DNA of 64,000 nucleotides from Candidatus Phosphoribacter baldrii (GCA_016704565.1 JADIZV010000004.1:917234-981233); one strand, 5' to 3'. Counted from the first letter of the stretch, positions 7,588-15,470 are shown. Made by a program: numbers and translations. Notes: a model not told the origin generated them from the sequence alone.

Positions 7588-8475
7588 TCAGTGGTTGACC
7601 AGGGCGGCGCGGGCGGTAGCCACCACCTTGGCTTCGGTGCCGGTGAACACGATCGGCGCCAACGGCACATCAATGAGCCCATCCAGGCGGAACTGCACGC
7701 GCCAGGTCACCGTCAGCCGGACCTGTTTGACCCCACCGGTGAGGTAGGTGGCACCCAGATACTTCCCCGGGACCGTGGATGGCAGGTCGCCCGGCTGATA
7801 CGCCAAGCCCGGCCCGAGTCCGGTCAACCCATCACCGAAGTCCCACGCATACTCCGGAACCGCCCGAACCTCACCCGGCACCGGGGCGGTGATCTGGATG
7901 ACCGGCTCCGGCTGAGGGACCGTCGAGTAGATCGTCAACAAGTTCACCAACGACACACCCGGCGGAGCCGAGGTCACCGTCGGAGCCTGAATACGCTTGC
8001 GGATCTCCTCATGCGCCGCAGCCTCCACCACCGCCACCGGCACCGACCGCCCCGGATACTCACACACCGTTCCCTGCAGCGGCCGTGCTCCAGGCACCCG
8101 AACACCGTTCCCGTCCAACAGATAGGCCCACGCGTTGTACATCAGCCCCCGTTGGCCACCCTCGAGCGGACACGTGAACGCCGACGCCGGACACATCGCA
8201 CCGTCAATGCCACAGCGCAGGCCCATCTCGTAGTCGTACCTGGGACCGTTCGCCGTGTCTAGCGACCCAACCGTCCTTCCTGCCTTGTTCAGCGTGCGAG
8301 CTTGCGGATCGTAGGTCCACACGATCTCCTTCTCGCACGCTGACGCCTCCCCGTTCCACACGGATCGTGAGTCACACGCCGCCGCTGCTGAGGGGCAGTA
8401 GATCAGCAGGGTCGCAATTAGCAAGGCCGACAGCGCTGCAGAGGTGGATCTGCCCGCCACCAGATAAGTCCTCAT
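7588..8475 (-). CDS. Secreted hypothetical protein with a PKD-like domain
   Basis: A 295-residue exported protein of unknown function. The first ~35 residues form a Sec signal peptide (hydrophobic stretch ALSALLIATLLIYCP, then SAAAAC). The mature part is cysteine-bearing, and near residue 205 there is YAWDFGDG, the hallmark of a PKD (Ig-like) domain, usually a protein- or sugar-binding spacer. I chose the ATG at 8475 because it overlaps the stop of the upstream lipoprotein gene (ATGA), so the two are translated together. Neither this gene nor the lipoprotein gene contains the CGGCATAC word that is frequent elsewhere, which fits accessory origin but is weak evidence. Confidence 0.7.
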   Translation of the reverse strand: MRTYLVAGRSTSAALSALLIATLLIYCPSAAAACDSRSVWNGEASACEKEIVWTYDPQARTLNKAGRTVGSLDTANGPRYDYEMGLRCGIDGAMCPASAFTCPLEGGQRGLMYNAWAYLLDGNGVRVPGARPLQGTVCEYPGRSVPVAVVEAAAHEEIRKRIQAPTVTSAPPGVSLVNLLTIYSTVPQPEPVIQITAPVPGEVRAVPEYAWDFGDGLTGLGPGLAYQPGDLPSTVPGKYLGATYLTGGVKQVRLTVTWRVQFRLDGLIDVPLAPIVFTGTEAKVVATARAALVNH

Positions 8476-9041
8476 GAGATGAGACCCTCGACGAGCCACA
8501 CCCCGTTGAGTCTGACCATCACGAACCGTTTGGGGCCCGTCGAAGCGTCGAAGCGGTCAACGACCTTGCCGGCGGCGTCTTTGACAGTCGCCTCGGCACG
8601 TGTCATCTCCCCCTGCAGCAACACGTGAGTCGGGTCAGCCCACACCTCGACGCGGGCGTTGGCGTACGTCAAGGTCCCTCCCACCATGGTGCGGCCCGAC
8701 GCCTTGAGCGCATCGATCTTGGCCGCATCCCCCTCACAGGCCACCGAACCCGCTGCAAACAAGGTTCGCAAGGTGGTCGTGGACCGACTCACAATGGCGC
8801 GATTGAACTCGGTGAGATACGCCTGGGCGGCGGCGATGGCGGCGGCTTCCTCGGTGGCAGTCACCCCCATCGTCGACGTCGCCGTCGGGGTCGAACTAGT
8901 CCCGGTCGACGTCGATGTCCACCCACTCGACCCTGTCGCTGTCTGCGACGGCCCCGGGGCAGGACTGCCCGTGCACGCCCCAACCAGGAGCAACCCTGCG
9001 ACGCCAACGGCCAGCCGCATCACACTCGAACGTCCAGACAC
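8472..9041 (-). CDS. Putative lipoprotein, unknown function
   Basis: A 189-residue predicted lipoprotein. A hydrophobic stretch ends in the lipobox LLVGAC, followed by a Ser/Thr/Pro-rich linker and a ~120-residue domain beginning TATEEAAAIAAAQAYLTEFNRA and ending VRLNGVWLVEGL in pieces. Such small alpha+beta domains with this ending resemble DUF6318/SnoaL-like actinobacterial lipoproteins, but I do not recognise it firmly. I chose the GTG at 9041, which has GGAGGG just upstream; an ATG at 9020 is the alternative. It overlaps the downstream PKD-protein gene by four bases, so the pair probably works together at the cell surface. Confidence 0.65.
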   Translation of the reverse strand: MSGRSSVMRLAVGVAGLLLVGACTGSPAPGPSQTATGSSGWTSTSTGTSSTPTATSTMGVTATEEAAAIAAAQAYLTEFNRAIVSRSTTTLRTLFAAGSVACEGDAAKIDALKASGRTMVGGTLTYANARVEVWADPTHVLLQGEMTRAEATVKDAAGKVVDRFDASTGPKRFVMVRLNGVWLVEGLIS

Positions 9042-9194
9042 GTCACCCTCCGCGCCTCGGGGAACCATCCGTGGACCGTCGCCGACCCCTGTCCTGAGAT
9101 TCAAGCATCAATCCCGCAAACGGCAACTGGAGTATCCACAGGCAACCGCATACTCCACAGGACGTCCTCGGCGGATCGCACGGGCAGATCGACA

Positions 9195-10427
9195 TCACGA
9201 CCAGAGGGCGGCAATAGGGACAGCGGCGATCGTGTCGCTTAGCTGGTAGACCCGCGGCCCGGTGTGCAGGACGAGTCCGGCACGCAGGGTGGGAAGTCGC
9301 TCACGCAACCAGATCAAGTGCCGGGCGTCATGTCGAGTCGGAGCAGAGGTCGCCTTGACCTGGATGGCAAGTTGGCCCCGGCGCCCGTAGTCCAGCAACA
9401 GGTCGATCTCGTGACCGTCCCGATCACGCAGGTGGTAGAGCCGCGGCATCGCATCCGAAGCGGACGCCTCCGCTCGGACTTGGGCCGCGACGAAGGTGTC
9501 CAAGATCGGTCCCATGAGTGCGCCGTCGCGCAACAGGCTGGGTGCGTCCGTGCGTAAGGCAGCTGCTACGAGGCCGCCGTCGGTCAGATATCGCTTCCCA
9601 CGCTGGGTCAGGCGCTTGAGCCGATTGGCCGACCAGGCCGGGACCACGTCAAGCACCCCGAGGGCTTGGAGCAACCGGTCGTATGCCGCTGCCGTCCGGA
9701 CGTTGATGCCGCCGGCTTCGACGAGTGTCGTGTCCGTGGGCAGCCCGGCCGTGGTCTCGGCCAAGACATCCAGATAGCGTCGCAACCGCACCGGATCGCG
9801 CCCAGCGCCTACGCCTTCGGCGTCGCGAGTGACCACCTGTTCGAGATACGAGGCATACCAGCGCCTCCGGAAGGCGGGGTCCGGGCTCAGCGCCGCGTGC
9901 GGTAGGCCACCGGCGACGGCCGCATGGAGATAGCCCGACAGATCCGGCGGATCGCTCGGGTCGACAACGGCGTCCAGGCCATCGGCCATCACCCGGTCCA
10001 GCAGACCAGGGCCACTCGCACGTTGGCCCAGCTCGCGCTGAGTCAGCGGCCAGACCGGCACCCGCACGAGTCGGCCAGTCCCCGGGCAGGTCTGCTCGTC
10101 CAGGTCGGCCCGCACGCTGCCGGTGATCAGATAGCGGCCGGGGCGGGGGTCGGCATCCACGGCGCGCTTGACCGCCCCGAGAACCCCGGGCACCACGTGC
10201 CACTCATCGATGAGCAACGGCGTTGACCGAGCCGCCAACGCCACATCCGGGTCCGCCAGGAAGGCTGCGGCCTCACCCGGCCGGTCCAGCCGCGCCGCAT
10301 CGACTACATGACGAAGCCCCGTCGTGGTCTTCCCAGTGGCCCGAGGTCCAGTCAGCATGATCGCTGGTGCCGTGGCCATCAGGTCGGCCACCAAGGCGTC
10401 TACGAGGCGAGGGACGTACTCCGTCAC
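9195..10427 (-). CDS. AAA+ ATPase with DUF4143 C-terminal domain
   Basis: A 410-residue protein of the widespread AAA_14/DUF4143 family. The Walker A GPRATGKTT is at residues ~27-35, Walker B-like LLIDEWH near residue 72, a sensor-like ITGS near 100, and the DUF4143 half has the usual EIDLLLDYGRRGQLAIQVKAT block near its end, which resembles a PD-(D/E)XK nuclease-like core (E-ID ... Q-K). The family's role is not settled; it is common in accessory regions and has been discussed as mobile or defence-linked. It stands alone on the minus strand, with no overlap with its neighbours. Confidence 0.88.
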   Translation of the reverse strand: MTEYVPRLVDALVADLMATAPAIMLTGPRATGKTTTGLRHVVDAARLDRPGEAAAFLADPDVALAARSTPLLIDEWHVVPGVLGAVKRAVDADPRPGRYLITGSVRADLDEQTCPGTGRLVRVPVWPLTQRELGQRASGPGLLDRVMADGLDAVVDPSDPPDLSGYLHAAVAGGLPHAALSPDPAFRRRWYASYLEQVVTRDAEGVGAGRDPVRLRRYLDVLAETTAGLPTDTTLVEAGGINVRTAAAYDRLLQALGVLDVVPAWSANRLKRLTQRGKRYLTDGGLVAAALRTDAPSLLRDGALMGPILDTFVAAQVRAEASASDAMPRLYHLRDRDGHEIDLLLDYGRRGQLAIQVKATSAPTRHDARHLIWLRERLPTLRAGLVLHTGPRVYQLSDTIAAVPIAALWS

Positions 10428-10523
10428 GGTCCAAGGCTACCGGTTCTGCGGACTCACTAGTACAAGATCTGCGGACGTGATGATACAAGTCACGCTTAAC
10501 ATGACGCCCTGCTGAGGAGCGGA

Positions 10524-10587
10524 GTGGCCCTCGGCCTTCCGCGCCACCGCGACCACATCGTCGCGGAACACCTTAGGAACGATTTGG
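10524..10587 (-). pseudogene. Possible remnant of an IS3-type transposase orfA
   Basis: The minus-strand reading contains VPKVFRDDVVAVARKAEGH, which resembles the N-terminal EFRDDVV.VAR block of IS3-family OrfA helix-turn-helix proteins. It has no remaining HTH or catalytic part. The surrounding 10428-10645 has no convincing gene. I take it as a small scar of a mobile element; the match is short, so confidence is low. Confidence 0.3.
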
Positions 10588-10645
10588 GCATGGTCGGCAT
10601 CCTTCCGGTGAGGACTGACAGTCGTGACACGCGCGGTGTCAACGA

Positions 10646-11059
10646 TCACCACATCCTGCTTTGGCTCAGCAGAACGCCGAGTTCTCGGGTGTTGATGCGT
10701 TGGTGGGCGCTGTCGTTGTTGATCACCCGCCTCCCCCCGGTGCGGGCCCTCGCTGCCACGAAGATCGTCTCGAGGAATACGCGCACGTCATCCTCGGCGA
10801 CAATGTGCACCTCCGGGTCGTGTCCGGTCAGGTCGACAAACGCCCAGAAATGATCCTCGCGCCCCAGCCGACCGTGATCGGTAGCCGACATCTGGAAGTC
10901 GCCGCTGCCCCGGGTGGACCATCGCAAGACGCGCCGTTGGTTGCCGCGTGTGGCCACGATGACCGTGCGCCGACCCTCTCGGCTGACTTTCGTGCCACAG
11001 CCTTCTCCGGCCAGCCAGTCCAGCAGCGCTAGCTTGCCTCTCTCGCGCGTGCCGTTCAT
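10646..11059 (-). CDS. Small hypothetical protein, unknown function
   Basis: A 137-residue soluble protein that I cannot name. It has a basic N-terminal third, a RRVLRWSTRGSGDFQMSATD segment, then FWAFVDLTGHDPEVHIVAEDDV and a C-terminal end of the type RINTRELGVLLSQSRMW. The alternation of beta strands and the 'FVDL...IV.ED' signature recall small stand-alone proteins often found next to nucleases, but no catalytic set is clear. Its ATG overlaps the stop of the upstream fusion gene (ATGA), so the two form one translational unit and probably function together. Confidence 0.6.
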   Translation of the reverse strand: MNGTRERGKLALLDWLAGEGCGTKVSREGRRTVIVATRGNQRRVLRWSTRGSGDFQMSATDHGRLGREDHFWAFVDLTGHDPEVHIVAEDDVRVFLETIFVAARARTGGRRVINNDSAHQRINTRELGVLLSQSRMW

Positions 11060-12525
11060 GTCCGGCTCCTTCGATGAGCGTCGGGGTCCGTCTTCTCGAT
11101 GAGATCAGTTTGGCTGGCCTCGCCGGGCAGCCCCGAGCCAATGACAGTTGGGGAGTCCTGCTGGCCCGGCTGACCGCCAGCCCTTCTCAAACGTTTCAGC
11201 GCGGTTCGTAACCTCGTACGGCTCGCGTGTCGGAGATTGAACGGCGGGTCCAACGCCGCCAACACCCGCTCTTCCAGTGCGTGCAGAGTGTCCCGGTCAG
11301 CAACAACGAGCGGGGCAACGCGCAGATGTGCTCGCATCCACGTAGAGAGGTCCGATTCGGTGATCATCGCACCCCGCGCCGCAGCGAGAGTGCCGCCCAG
11401 GCTGCGCCGCAACGTCGACATATCGGCCTTGTCGCCGAGGTGCATTCCCGCCAATCGGCCCCACAGCGTGTTCTTTGACCTCTTGCCACTTGGCCACTTC
11501 GTCGCCCCTGCCTGACCCAGATAGAGCAGCCCGGCTTCGACCAGATGGCCCAGGCCAACCGTTAGCTCGGCGGCTCCTTCGTGGTCGATCCACCATGTGT
11601 AGAGCCCCGGGCCGCCAAGAGCGTCACGTAAGTGGGAGAGCGTCTCAAGCTCGACCGCGTTGGCCGGATTGCCCAAGTACGCAATGACCTCGTCGTCTCG
11701 GGACGGCCCGCGTGCCGTCGTTAGGGGCGCCGGCAGTGACTTGGGATGGTGGCTGCGGGCGGCATACCAGGACAGTCGCTCCCCGCGCGTGAGGCCCTCG
11801 AGCGGAGTAGCGAGCCGCAGACCCGCGCGCTCGGCGGGCGCCCGCAAGGGGTTGACGTACGCCGCACCGGCGTGGACCTCCGCGCGCAAGCCTCGCAGCG
11901 TATGCCGCTCGGCCAACTGAGCGACCACCCACTCACCCCAGGCGCGCCGGTAGTCCGCAGACAGGTCGGCGAGGTAGACGTCGTAGGGAGCGACGATCTC
12001 ATCGGGGTCGATCAGCCCCCAGCGTGCGCTGAGGATGTGCCAGGGCCGGCCAGCTCCCTCCGCGACCTCTTGGGCCCCGACGAAACCCGCGCCACGGAAC
12101 AGTTCGCGGGCAGGCGCCGCGGTTGGCGCCTTGGTCTTGCAGCAGCCGACGAGATAGAGGTCAGCCGACCCATCGCCCGCGCCTGCCGCCGCCGTGGGCC
12201 GAAGGCTGAGAGCGGAGGTGCCCGGCGATTGGGTGCTCGGCCTGGACTCGCGACGGCGCCACGGCCGCGGGGAGGCTTCGGGCTCGGTGCCCTGGTATCG
12301 GACGTAGAGCCCGTGACCGACCCGGGTGATGAGCGGCCGACGGCCACCGAAGGCTGCCGGACGGCCCTCCCCACCGGCGTTGGACGTCGCAGCCTGGATA
12401 TGCGCCCGCAGAGACGACTCCTTGGTGGTCGGGTAGTGCCGACGGAACCAGGACAGGATCTCTTGCGCGGAGAACGGCTCGGACAGCGTCTCGACGCACT
12501 CGCCCAACTGCTCCCAGATGGTCAT
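11056..12525 (-). CDS. Three-domain fusion: DUF7669-like, DUF6884-like and GIY-YIG-like
   Basis: A 489-residue protein that seems to join three modules. Residues 1-60 (MTIWEQLGECVETL, FSAQEILSWFRRHYP) look like the small helical DUF7669-type domain. Residues ~115-240 begin LYLVGCCKTKA and contain LSARWGLIDPDEIVAPYD, as in DUF6884/YaaA-like proteins. Residues ~300-420 have GLYTWWID ... LLYLGQAGAT ... LWGRLAG and STLRRSLGGTL, consistent with a GIY-YIG-type nuclease fold. I chose the ATG at 12525, preceded by GGAGGAAG; the open frame extends upstream to 12579. It is followed by the small gene at 10646 with an ATGA overlap and preceded by a helicase fragment. Context suggests DNA modification or defence; this is inference. 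Confidence 0.65.
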   Translation of the reverse strand: MTIWEQLGECVETLSEPFSAQEILSWFRRHYPTTKESSLRAHIQAATSNAGGEGRPAAFGGRRPLITRVGHGLYVRYQGTEPEASPRPWRRRESRPSTQSPGTSALSLRPTAAAGAGDGSADLYLVGCCKTKAPTAAPARELFRGAGFVGAQEVAEGAGRPWHILSARWGLIDPDEIVAPYDVYLADLSADYRRAWGEWVVAQLAERHTLRGLRAEVHAGAAYVNPLRAPAERAGLRLATPLEGLTRGERLSWYAARSHHPKSLPAPLTTARGPSRDDEVIAYLGNPANAVELETLSHLRDALGGPGLYTWWIDHEGAAELTVGLGHLVEAGLLYLGQAGATKWPSGKRSKNTLWGRLAGMHLGDKADMSTLRRSLGGTLAAARGAMITESDLSTWMRAHLRVAPLVVADRDTLHALEERVLAALDPPFNLRHASRTRLRTALKRLRRAGGQPGQQDSPTVIGSGLPGEASQTDLIEKTDPDAHRRSRT

Positions 12526-12764
12526 GGCTTCCTCCGGCACAGAGCGGATAGGTCGCAGTTCGCGCAGTGACTGCACCAATGGGTATGCCGTGGAAGGACA
12601 TTGGTGCGCAGCGCGTTACCCGCCTCGGCCTGGGAGATGACCTCGGTCTTGCCCGAGCCCGCGCACGCGATGATTTGAAGGTGGGAGTCGACGCAACCGA
12701 TCGCGGCCTGTTGCGCCGTGGTGTATGCCGTCACGCCCACTATCGTGCCCCCTGGGTCTGACAT
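12522..12764 (-). pseudogene. Truncated UvrD/Rep-like helicase, N-terminal fragment only
   Basis: From an ATG at 12764 the minus strand encodes TAQQAAIGCVDSHLQIIACAGSGKTEVISQ in pieces: the Q motif and Walker A (ACAGSGKT) of superfamily 1 helicases. The homology ends after about 55 residues, and the frame stops at the next gene's start. The rest of the ~600-residue helicase is absent. The break point abuts the Shine-Dalgarno region of the DUF7669 fusion, so a deletion probably removed the helicase body and placed its promoter region upstream of the fusion gene. Confidence 0.7.
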
Positions 12765-12785
12765 ACGCCTGCGGAAGGAATGAGA

Positions 12786-13382
12786 ATGGCAAACGGTATC
12801 TATTGCTTCGAGGGCGACTGGGGGAAGAGCAAGGCCCCGGGGCGTGACGTTCGGCCGATCTTGGACGCGCTGAAAGCCTGGGATGGGACACCCTACGAGC
12901 ATCACGGCGTCGGCACGAAGCGCGAATTAGAACATCGCCTCGAGGGATGGAAGCGCCGGACCAGCTTCAGGGTCGGCTACCTAGCTACCCACGGCACGAC
13001 TCGGACCATTGACCTGGGCGCCGACGAGCTCCACCTCGATGAGCTGGCCGCATCTATTGCCGGACGAGCCGAAGGACGAGTCCTCCTGTTCAGTGGCTGC
13101 AGCGTCCTCACCGCACCCGAGGCTGTGCTCAAGCAGTTCTGCCTGGACGCGGGCCTGGCTGCCGTGGCTGGATACACGCGACAAGTCGACTTCGTCGACG
13201 GTATGGCCTTCGAGATGTTGGTCCTGCGTGAGCTGGCCGCCTCAGAGAGGTTCAAGTCGACATATGCGCGCATCTTGAGGCGACACCCGGATTGGTGCGC
13301 GCGCCTGGGGTTCCGCATGGCGACGCCCACGTGGGCATCTGCCAGCCCACGTCGCGGCCGACCTCCGAAGGCGGACGCCTAA
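12786..13382 (+). CDS. CHAT/caspase-like protein (DUF6642 type)
   Basis: A 198-residue cytoplasmic protein. It begins with MANGIYCFEGDWG, has an ATHG motif with His69 and an FSGCSVL motif with Cys105, each at the end of a hydrophobic beta strand (VGYLATHG; VLLFSGCS). This His/Cys spacing on a Rossmann-like core is the pattern of caspase-fold (CHAT) cysteine proteases; DUF6642 is the family I recall. I chose the ATG at 12786, with GGAAGG 8 bases upstream, rather than the ATG at 12780. The C terminus ends in a basic RRGRPPK stretch, possibly DNA-binding. Protease activity is inferred from the dyad only. It is divergent from the helicase fragment and fusion gene. Confidence 0.65.
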   Translation: MANGIYCFEGDWGKSKAPGRDVRPILDALKAWDGTPYEHHGVGTKRELEHRLEGWKRRTSFRVGYLATHGTTRTIDLGADELHLDELAASIAGRAEGRVLLFSGCSVLTAPEAVLKQFCLDAGLAAVAGYTRQVDFVDGMAFEMLVLRELAASERFKSTYARILRRHPDWCARLGFRMATPTWASASPRRGRPPKADA

Positions 13383-13409
13383 CGGCGTCCACGTCCACGC
13401 GCGGTCGCG

Positions 13410-13616
13410 TCAGCTAAGCGCCATCCGCGAGGCATCGGATGTTCGGGCGTTGCGCAGCACAGCCGCGCGTTGGGGTCTGGCCGCGGGCTCAGCCTCCAAC
13501 GCCCGCTCCAACCGCAGCACCTCGTGCGAGTTCAGCCGCGCATTCGGGCTTCGGCCGACACTGTCCGCGCCCAGTCCAGTGCGGCCCCGAGCACCAAGGC
13601 ACTCCGCATCAGCGGT
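13410..13616 (-). pseudogene. Possible degenerate gene remnant between the CHAT-like and HNH genes
   Basis: The minus strand reads PNARLNSHEVLRLERALEAEP, then RAAVLRNARTSDASRMALS and a stop, which has the composition of a real helical C terminus, such as an antitoxin- or regulator-like tail. No good start or N-terminal domain precedes it in the same frame; an adjoining frame (LMRSALVLGAALDWART) may be the rest. I see no other gene in 13383-13670. Low confidence. Confidence 0.25.
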
Positions 13617-13670
13617 TCGGTTGTGGGTCCGTCGTTGACTCGGGTCAAACCGCGGCATACCGTCGCAAGG

Positions 13671-14600
13671 GTGAAGGTGGTCGTCGGGGTGACGGACAAC
13701 GCGTGGGCTGGCTTCCTTCGCGCGCGACCACACCTCAGTGAAGCCAACTTCTGGCTGCCGTCGACGTCAAGTAGCTTCAGGGCATTGGCGACAGGGGAAC
13801 CCTTCCTCTTCAAGACGCACTGGCCGGATAACCGGCTGGTCGGCGGCGGCTTCTTCAGCGGATTCGCCCAGTTGTCGATCGACGAGGCGTGGGACATCTT
13901 TGGAGAGGGAAACGGCGTCCCGAGTCTCGACGCTCTGGCCAGCGCCATCGCGGGGTACCGGAAGCAGGCTCCCGACCCGAAGACAATGATCGGCTGCGTC
14001 TTGCTCCGGGACCTCTTCTTCGCCAGCGAAGGCGAGACGCTGCCGGCCCCGGAGGACTTCTCCAAGAACATTGTGCGTTTCAAGGGCTACGACCTCGCGC
14101 AGGACAGTGTCCTGGAAAGGCACTTCCGGACGTTGCTCGGATCCGCAAAGAGTCGCGCCGCCGAGCCCGACGGTGAAACGCTCAGCGTGCCGGGTGCAAC
14201 GCGTGGCCTGCGGTCCCTCACGGTGCCCCGCCTTGGACAGCAGGCATTCAAATCCCTTGTGCTGACGTCCTATCAACGCCGGTGTGCGATCACCGGCAAC
14301 AAGGTCGAACCGGTCCTGCAGGCTGCCCACATCCGACCGATCGCCGAGGACGGTCAGCACCGGGTGGACAACGGTCTCTTGCTGCGCTCGGACGTTCACA
14401 TCCTCTTCGATCGGGGGTATCTCGGCGTCGACGATCGACACCGACTGCAGGTCTCACCCCGCCTGCGTTCCGACTTCGGCAACGGCGAGGAGTTCTACAG
14501 CCGGGCCGGACAGGTCATCGCCATCCCTGAGCGTCGCGCCGATCGACCGAGCCGAGAGTCAGTCCTCTGGCACATGGACACGAAGTTCATGGCTGGCTGA
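13671..14600 (+). CDS. HNH endonuclease, restriction-type
   Basis: A 309-residue predicted nuclease. The N-terminal ~170 residues (VVVGVTDNAWAGFL, FWLPSTSSSFRAL, FLFKTHWPDNRLVGGGFF in pieces) resemble the DNA- or base-recognition part common to a family of stand-alone HNH proteins. The C-terminal HNH domain reads AAHIRPIAEDGQHRVDNGLLL then HILFDRGYLGVD, with the His/Asn/His metal-binding set. I chose the GTG at 13671, which starts the conserved VKVVVGVTDN block; the longer frame from 13470 is probably spurious. The gene ends just before a hairpin and tRNA-Tyr. Such proteins are often modification-dependent restriction enzymes; the target is not evident. Confidence 0.85.
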   Translation: MKVVVGVTDNAWAGFLRARPHLSEANFWLPSTSSSFRALATGEPFLFKTHWPDNRLVGGGFFSGFAQLSIDEAWDIFGEGNGVPSLDALASAIAGYRKQAPDPKTMIGCVLLRDLFFASEGETLPAPEDFSKNIVRFKGYDLAQDSVLERHFRTLLGSAKSRAAEPDGETLSVPGATRGLRSLTVPRLGQQAFKSLVLTSYQRRCAITGNKVEPVLQAAHIRPIAEDGQHRVDNGLLLRSDVHILFDRGYLGVDDRHRLQVSPRLRSDFGNGEEFYSRAGQVIAIPERRADRPSRESVLWHMDTKFMAG

Positions 14601-14631
14601 CCGCGACGACGCGCCCGCCCAACCACGAGCA

Positions 14632-14669
14632 AGGGCCCCGGGGCGGCATACGCCGACCTCCGGGGCCCT
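14632..14669. terminator. Bidirectional terminator-like hairpin between HNH gene and tRNA-Tyr
   Basis: A 10-bp perfect stem (AGGGCCCCGG / CCGGGGCCCT) closes an 18-base loop that itself contains GGCATAC at 14645. It sits between the convergent 3' ends of the HNH gene (plus) and tRNA-Tyr (minus). There is no T-run, so termination would be of the GC-rich actinobacterial kind. Confidence 0.65.
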
Positions 14670-14676
14670 CCGCACG

Positions 14677-14760
14677 TGGTGGCAGGTCAAGGATTCGAAC
14701 CTTGGAAGCTTTCGCGACGGATTTACAGTCCGCTCCCATTGGCCACTCGGGCAACCTGCC
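14677..14760 (-). tRNA. tyrT: tRNA-Tyr (anticodon GTA)
   Basis: On the minus strand the 84-base gene runs GGCAGGTTGCCCGAGTGG ... and ends ACCTGCC-A-CCA. The acceptor stem pairs GGCAGGT with ACCTGCC, the anticodon loop reads CTGTAAA with GTA in the centre, there is a long class II variable arm (as expected for bacterial tRNA-Tyr), and the T loop is GGTTCGAATCC. The CCA end is encoded. The 3' end faces the accessory region, so this gene could have served as an integration target; I found no direct repeat of its 3' end at the far side. Confidence 0.97.
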
Positions 14761-14791
14761 GTGGTGCGCATGCGAGGATAGCAGCCAGCCC

Positions 14792-14818
14792 GGCGGCATA
14801 CGAAACCTGTATGCCGCC
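14792..14818. repeat. Inverted pair of the recurrent word, 10-bp stem
   Basis: GGCGGCATAC (14792-14801) and GTATGCCGCC (14809-14818) form a perfect 10-bp stem with a 7-base loop. The pair lies between the divergent tRNA-Tyr and yajQ, so it is in a 5' region rather than a normal terminator position. Confidence 0.8.
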
Positions 14819-14894
14819 CACCCACCACCCCGCGGCTGCGCGCCCACCGCCGCCGCCGACCGCGCAACCGCCCCAGCCCGAGGAGGAGCCCCCG

Positions 14895-15392
14895 ATGGCC
14901 GACAGTTCGTTCGATGTCGTCAGCAAGTACGACAAGCAGGAGGTCGCGAACGCCGTCAACAACGCGGCCAAGGAGATCGCCAACCGCTACGACTTCAAGA
15001 ACGTGGGCGCCTCGGTCGAGCTCTCCGGTGAGAGCATCGTCATGAAGGCCAACTCCGAGGAGCGCGTCAAGGCGGTCCTGGACGTCCTGCAGACCTGGCT
15101 GGTCAAGCGCAAGGTCTCGCTCAAGCACCTCGACGGCGCCGACAAGCCGCCGCGCCTGTCCGGGAAGGAATACCGCCTGGACGTCGCCCTCAAGGAGGGC
15201 ATCAGCCAGGAGGTCGCCAAGAAGATCGCCAAGCTCATCCGCGACGAGGGCCCCAAGACGGTCAAGGCGCAGATCCAGGGCGACGAACTGCGCGTGTCGA
15301 GCAAGTCCAAGGACGACCTGCAGTCGGTCATGACGATGCTGCGGGCGGCCGAGGACCTCGATGTCGCGCTCCAGTTCACCAACTACCGCTGA
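14895..15392 (+). CDS. yajQ: YajQ-family nucleotide-binding protein
   Basis: A 165-residue cytoplasmic protein of the YajQ family, some members of which bind cyclic di-GMP and act as regulators. The start SSFDVVSKYDKQEVANAV and the ending LQFTNYR are highly characteristic, and the length matches the usual ~160 residues. I chose the ATG at 14895, with AGGAGG at 14881; the frame is open further upstream but runs into the tRNA. It stands alone, divergent from tRNA-Tyr. Its ligand in this organism is not evident from sequence. Confidence 0.95.
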   Translation: MADSSFDVVSKYDKQEVANAVNNAAKEIANRYDFKNVGASVELSGESIVMKANSEERVKAVLDVLQTWLVKRKVSLKHLDGADKPPRLSGKEYRLDVALKEGISQEVAKKIAKLIRDEGPKTVKAQIQGDELRVSSKSKDDLQSVMTMLRAAEDLDVALQFTNYR

Positions 15393-15470
15393 CCGCGGCC
15401 AGCCCACACCAAGCGCACCACGCCCCCACACGCCACCTCGCCCAACGACCAACCCCACCAGCCGCCGACC

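Noticed and set aside
12522..12905. A 127-residue minus-strand gene starting at 12905
   Set aside because: Residues before the ATG at 12764 overlap the CHAT-like gene's 5' end on the other strand and have no homology; only the helicase-like part is convincing, and it is truncated.
14677..14760. An attachment site with direct repeat of the tRNA-Tyr 3' end
   Set aside because: I looked for the tRNA 3' sequence near 7.5-9.2 kb and found no copy, and no integrase gene is visible.
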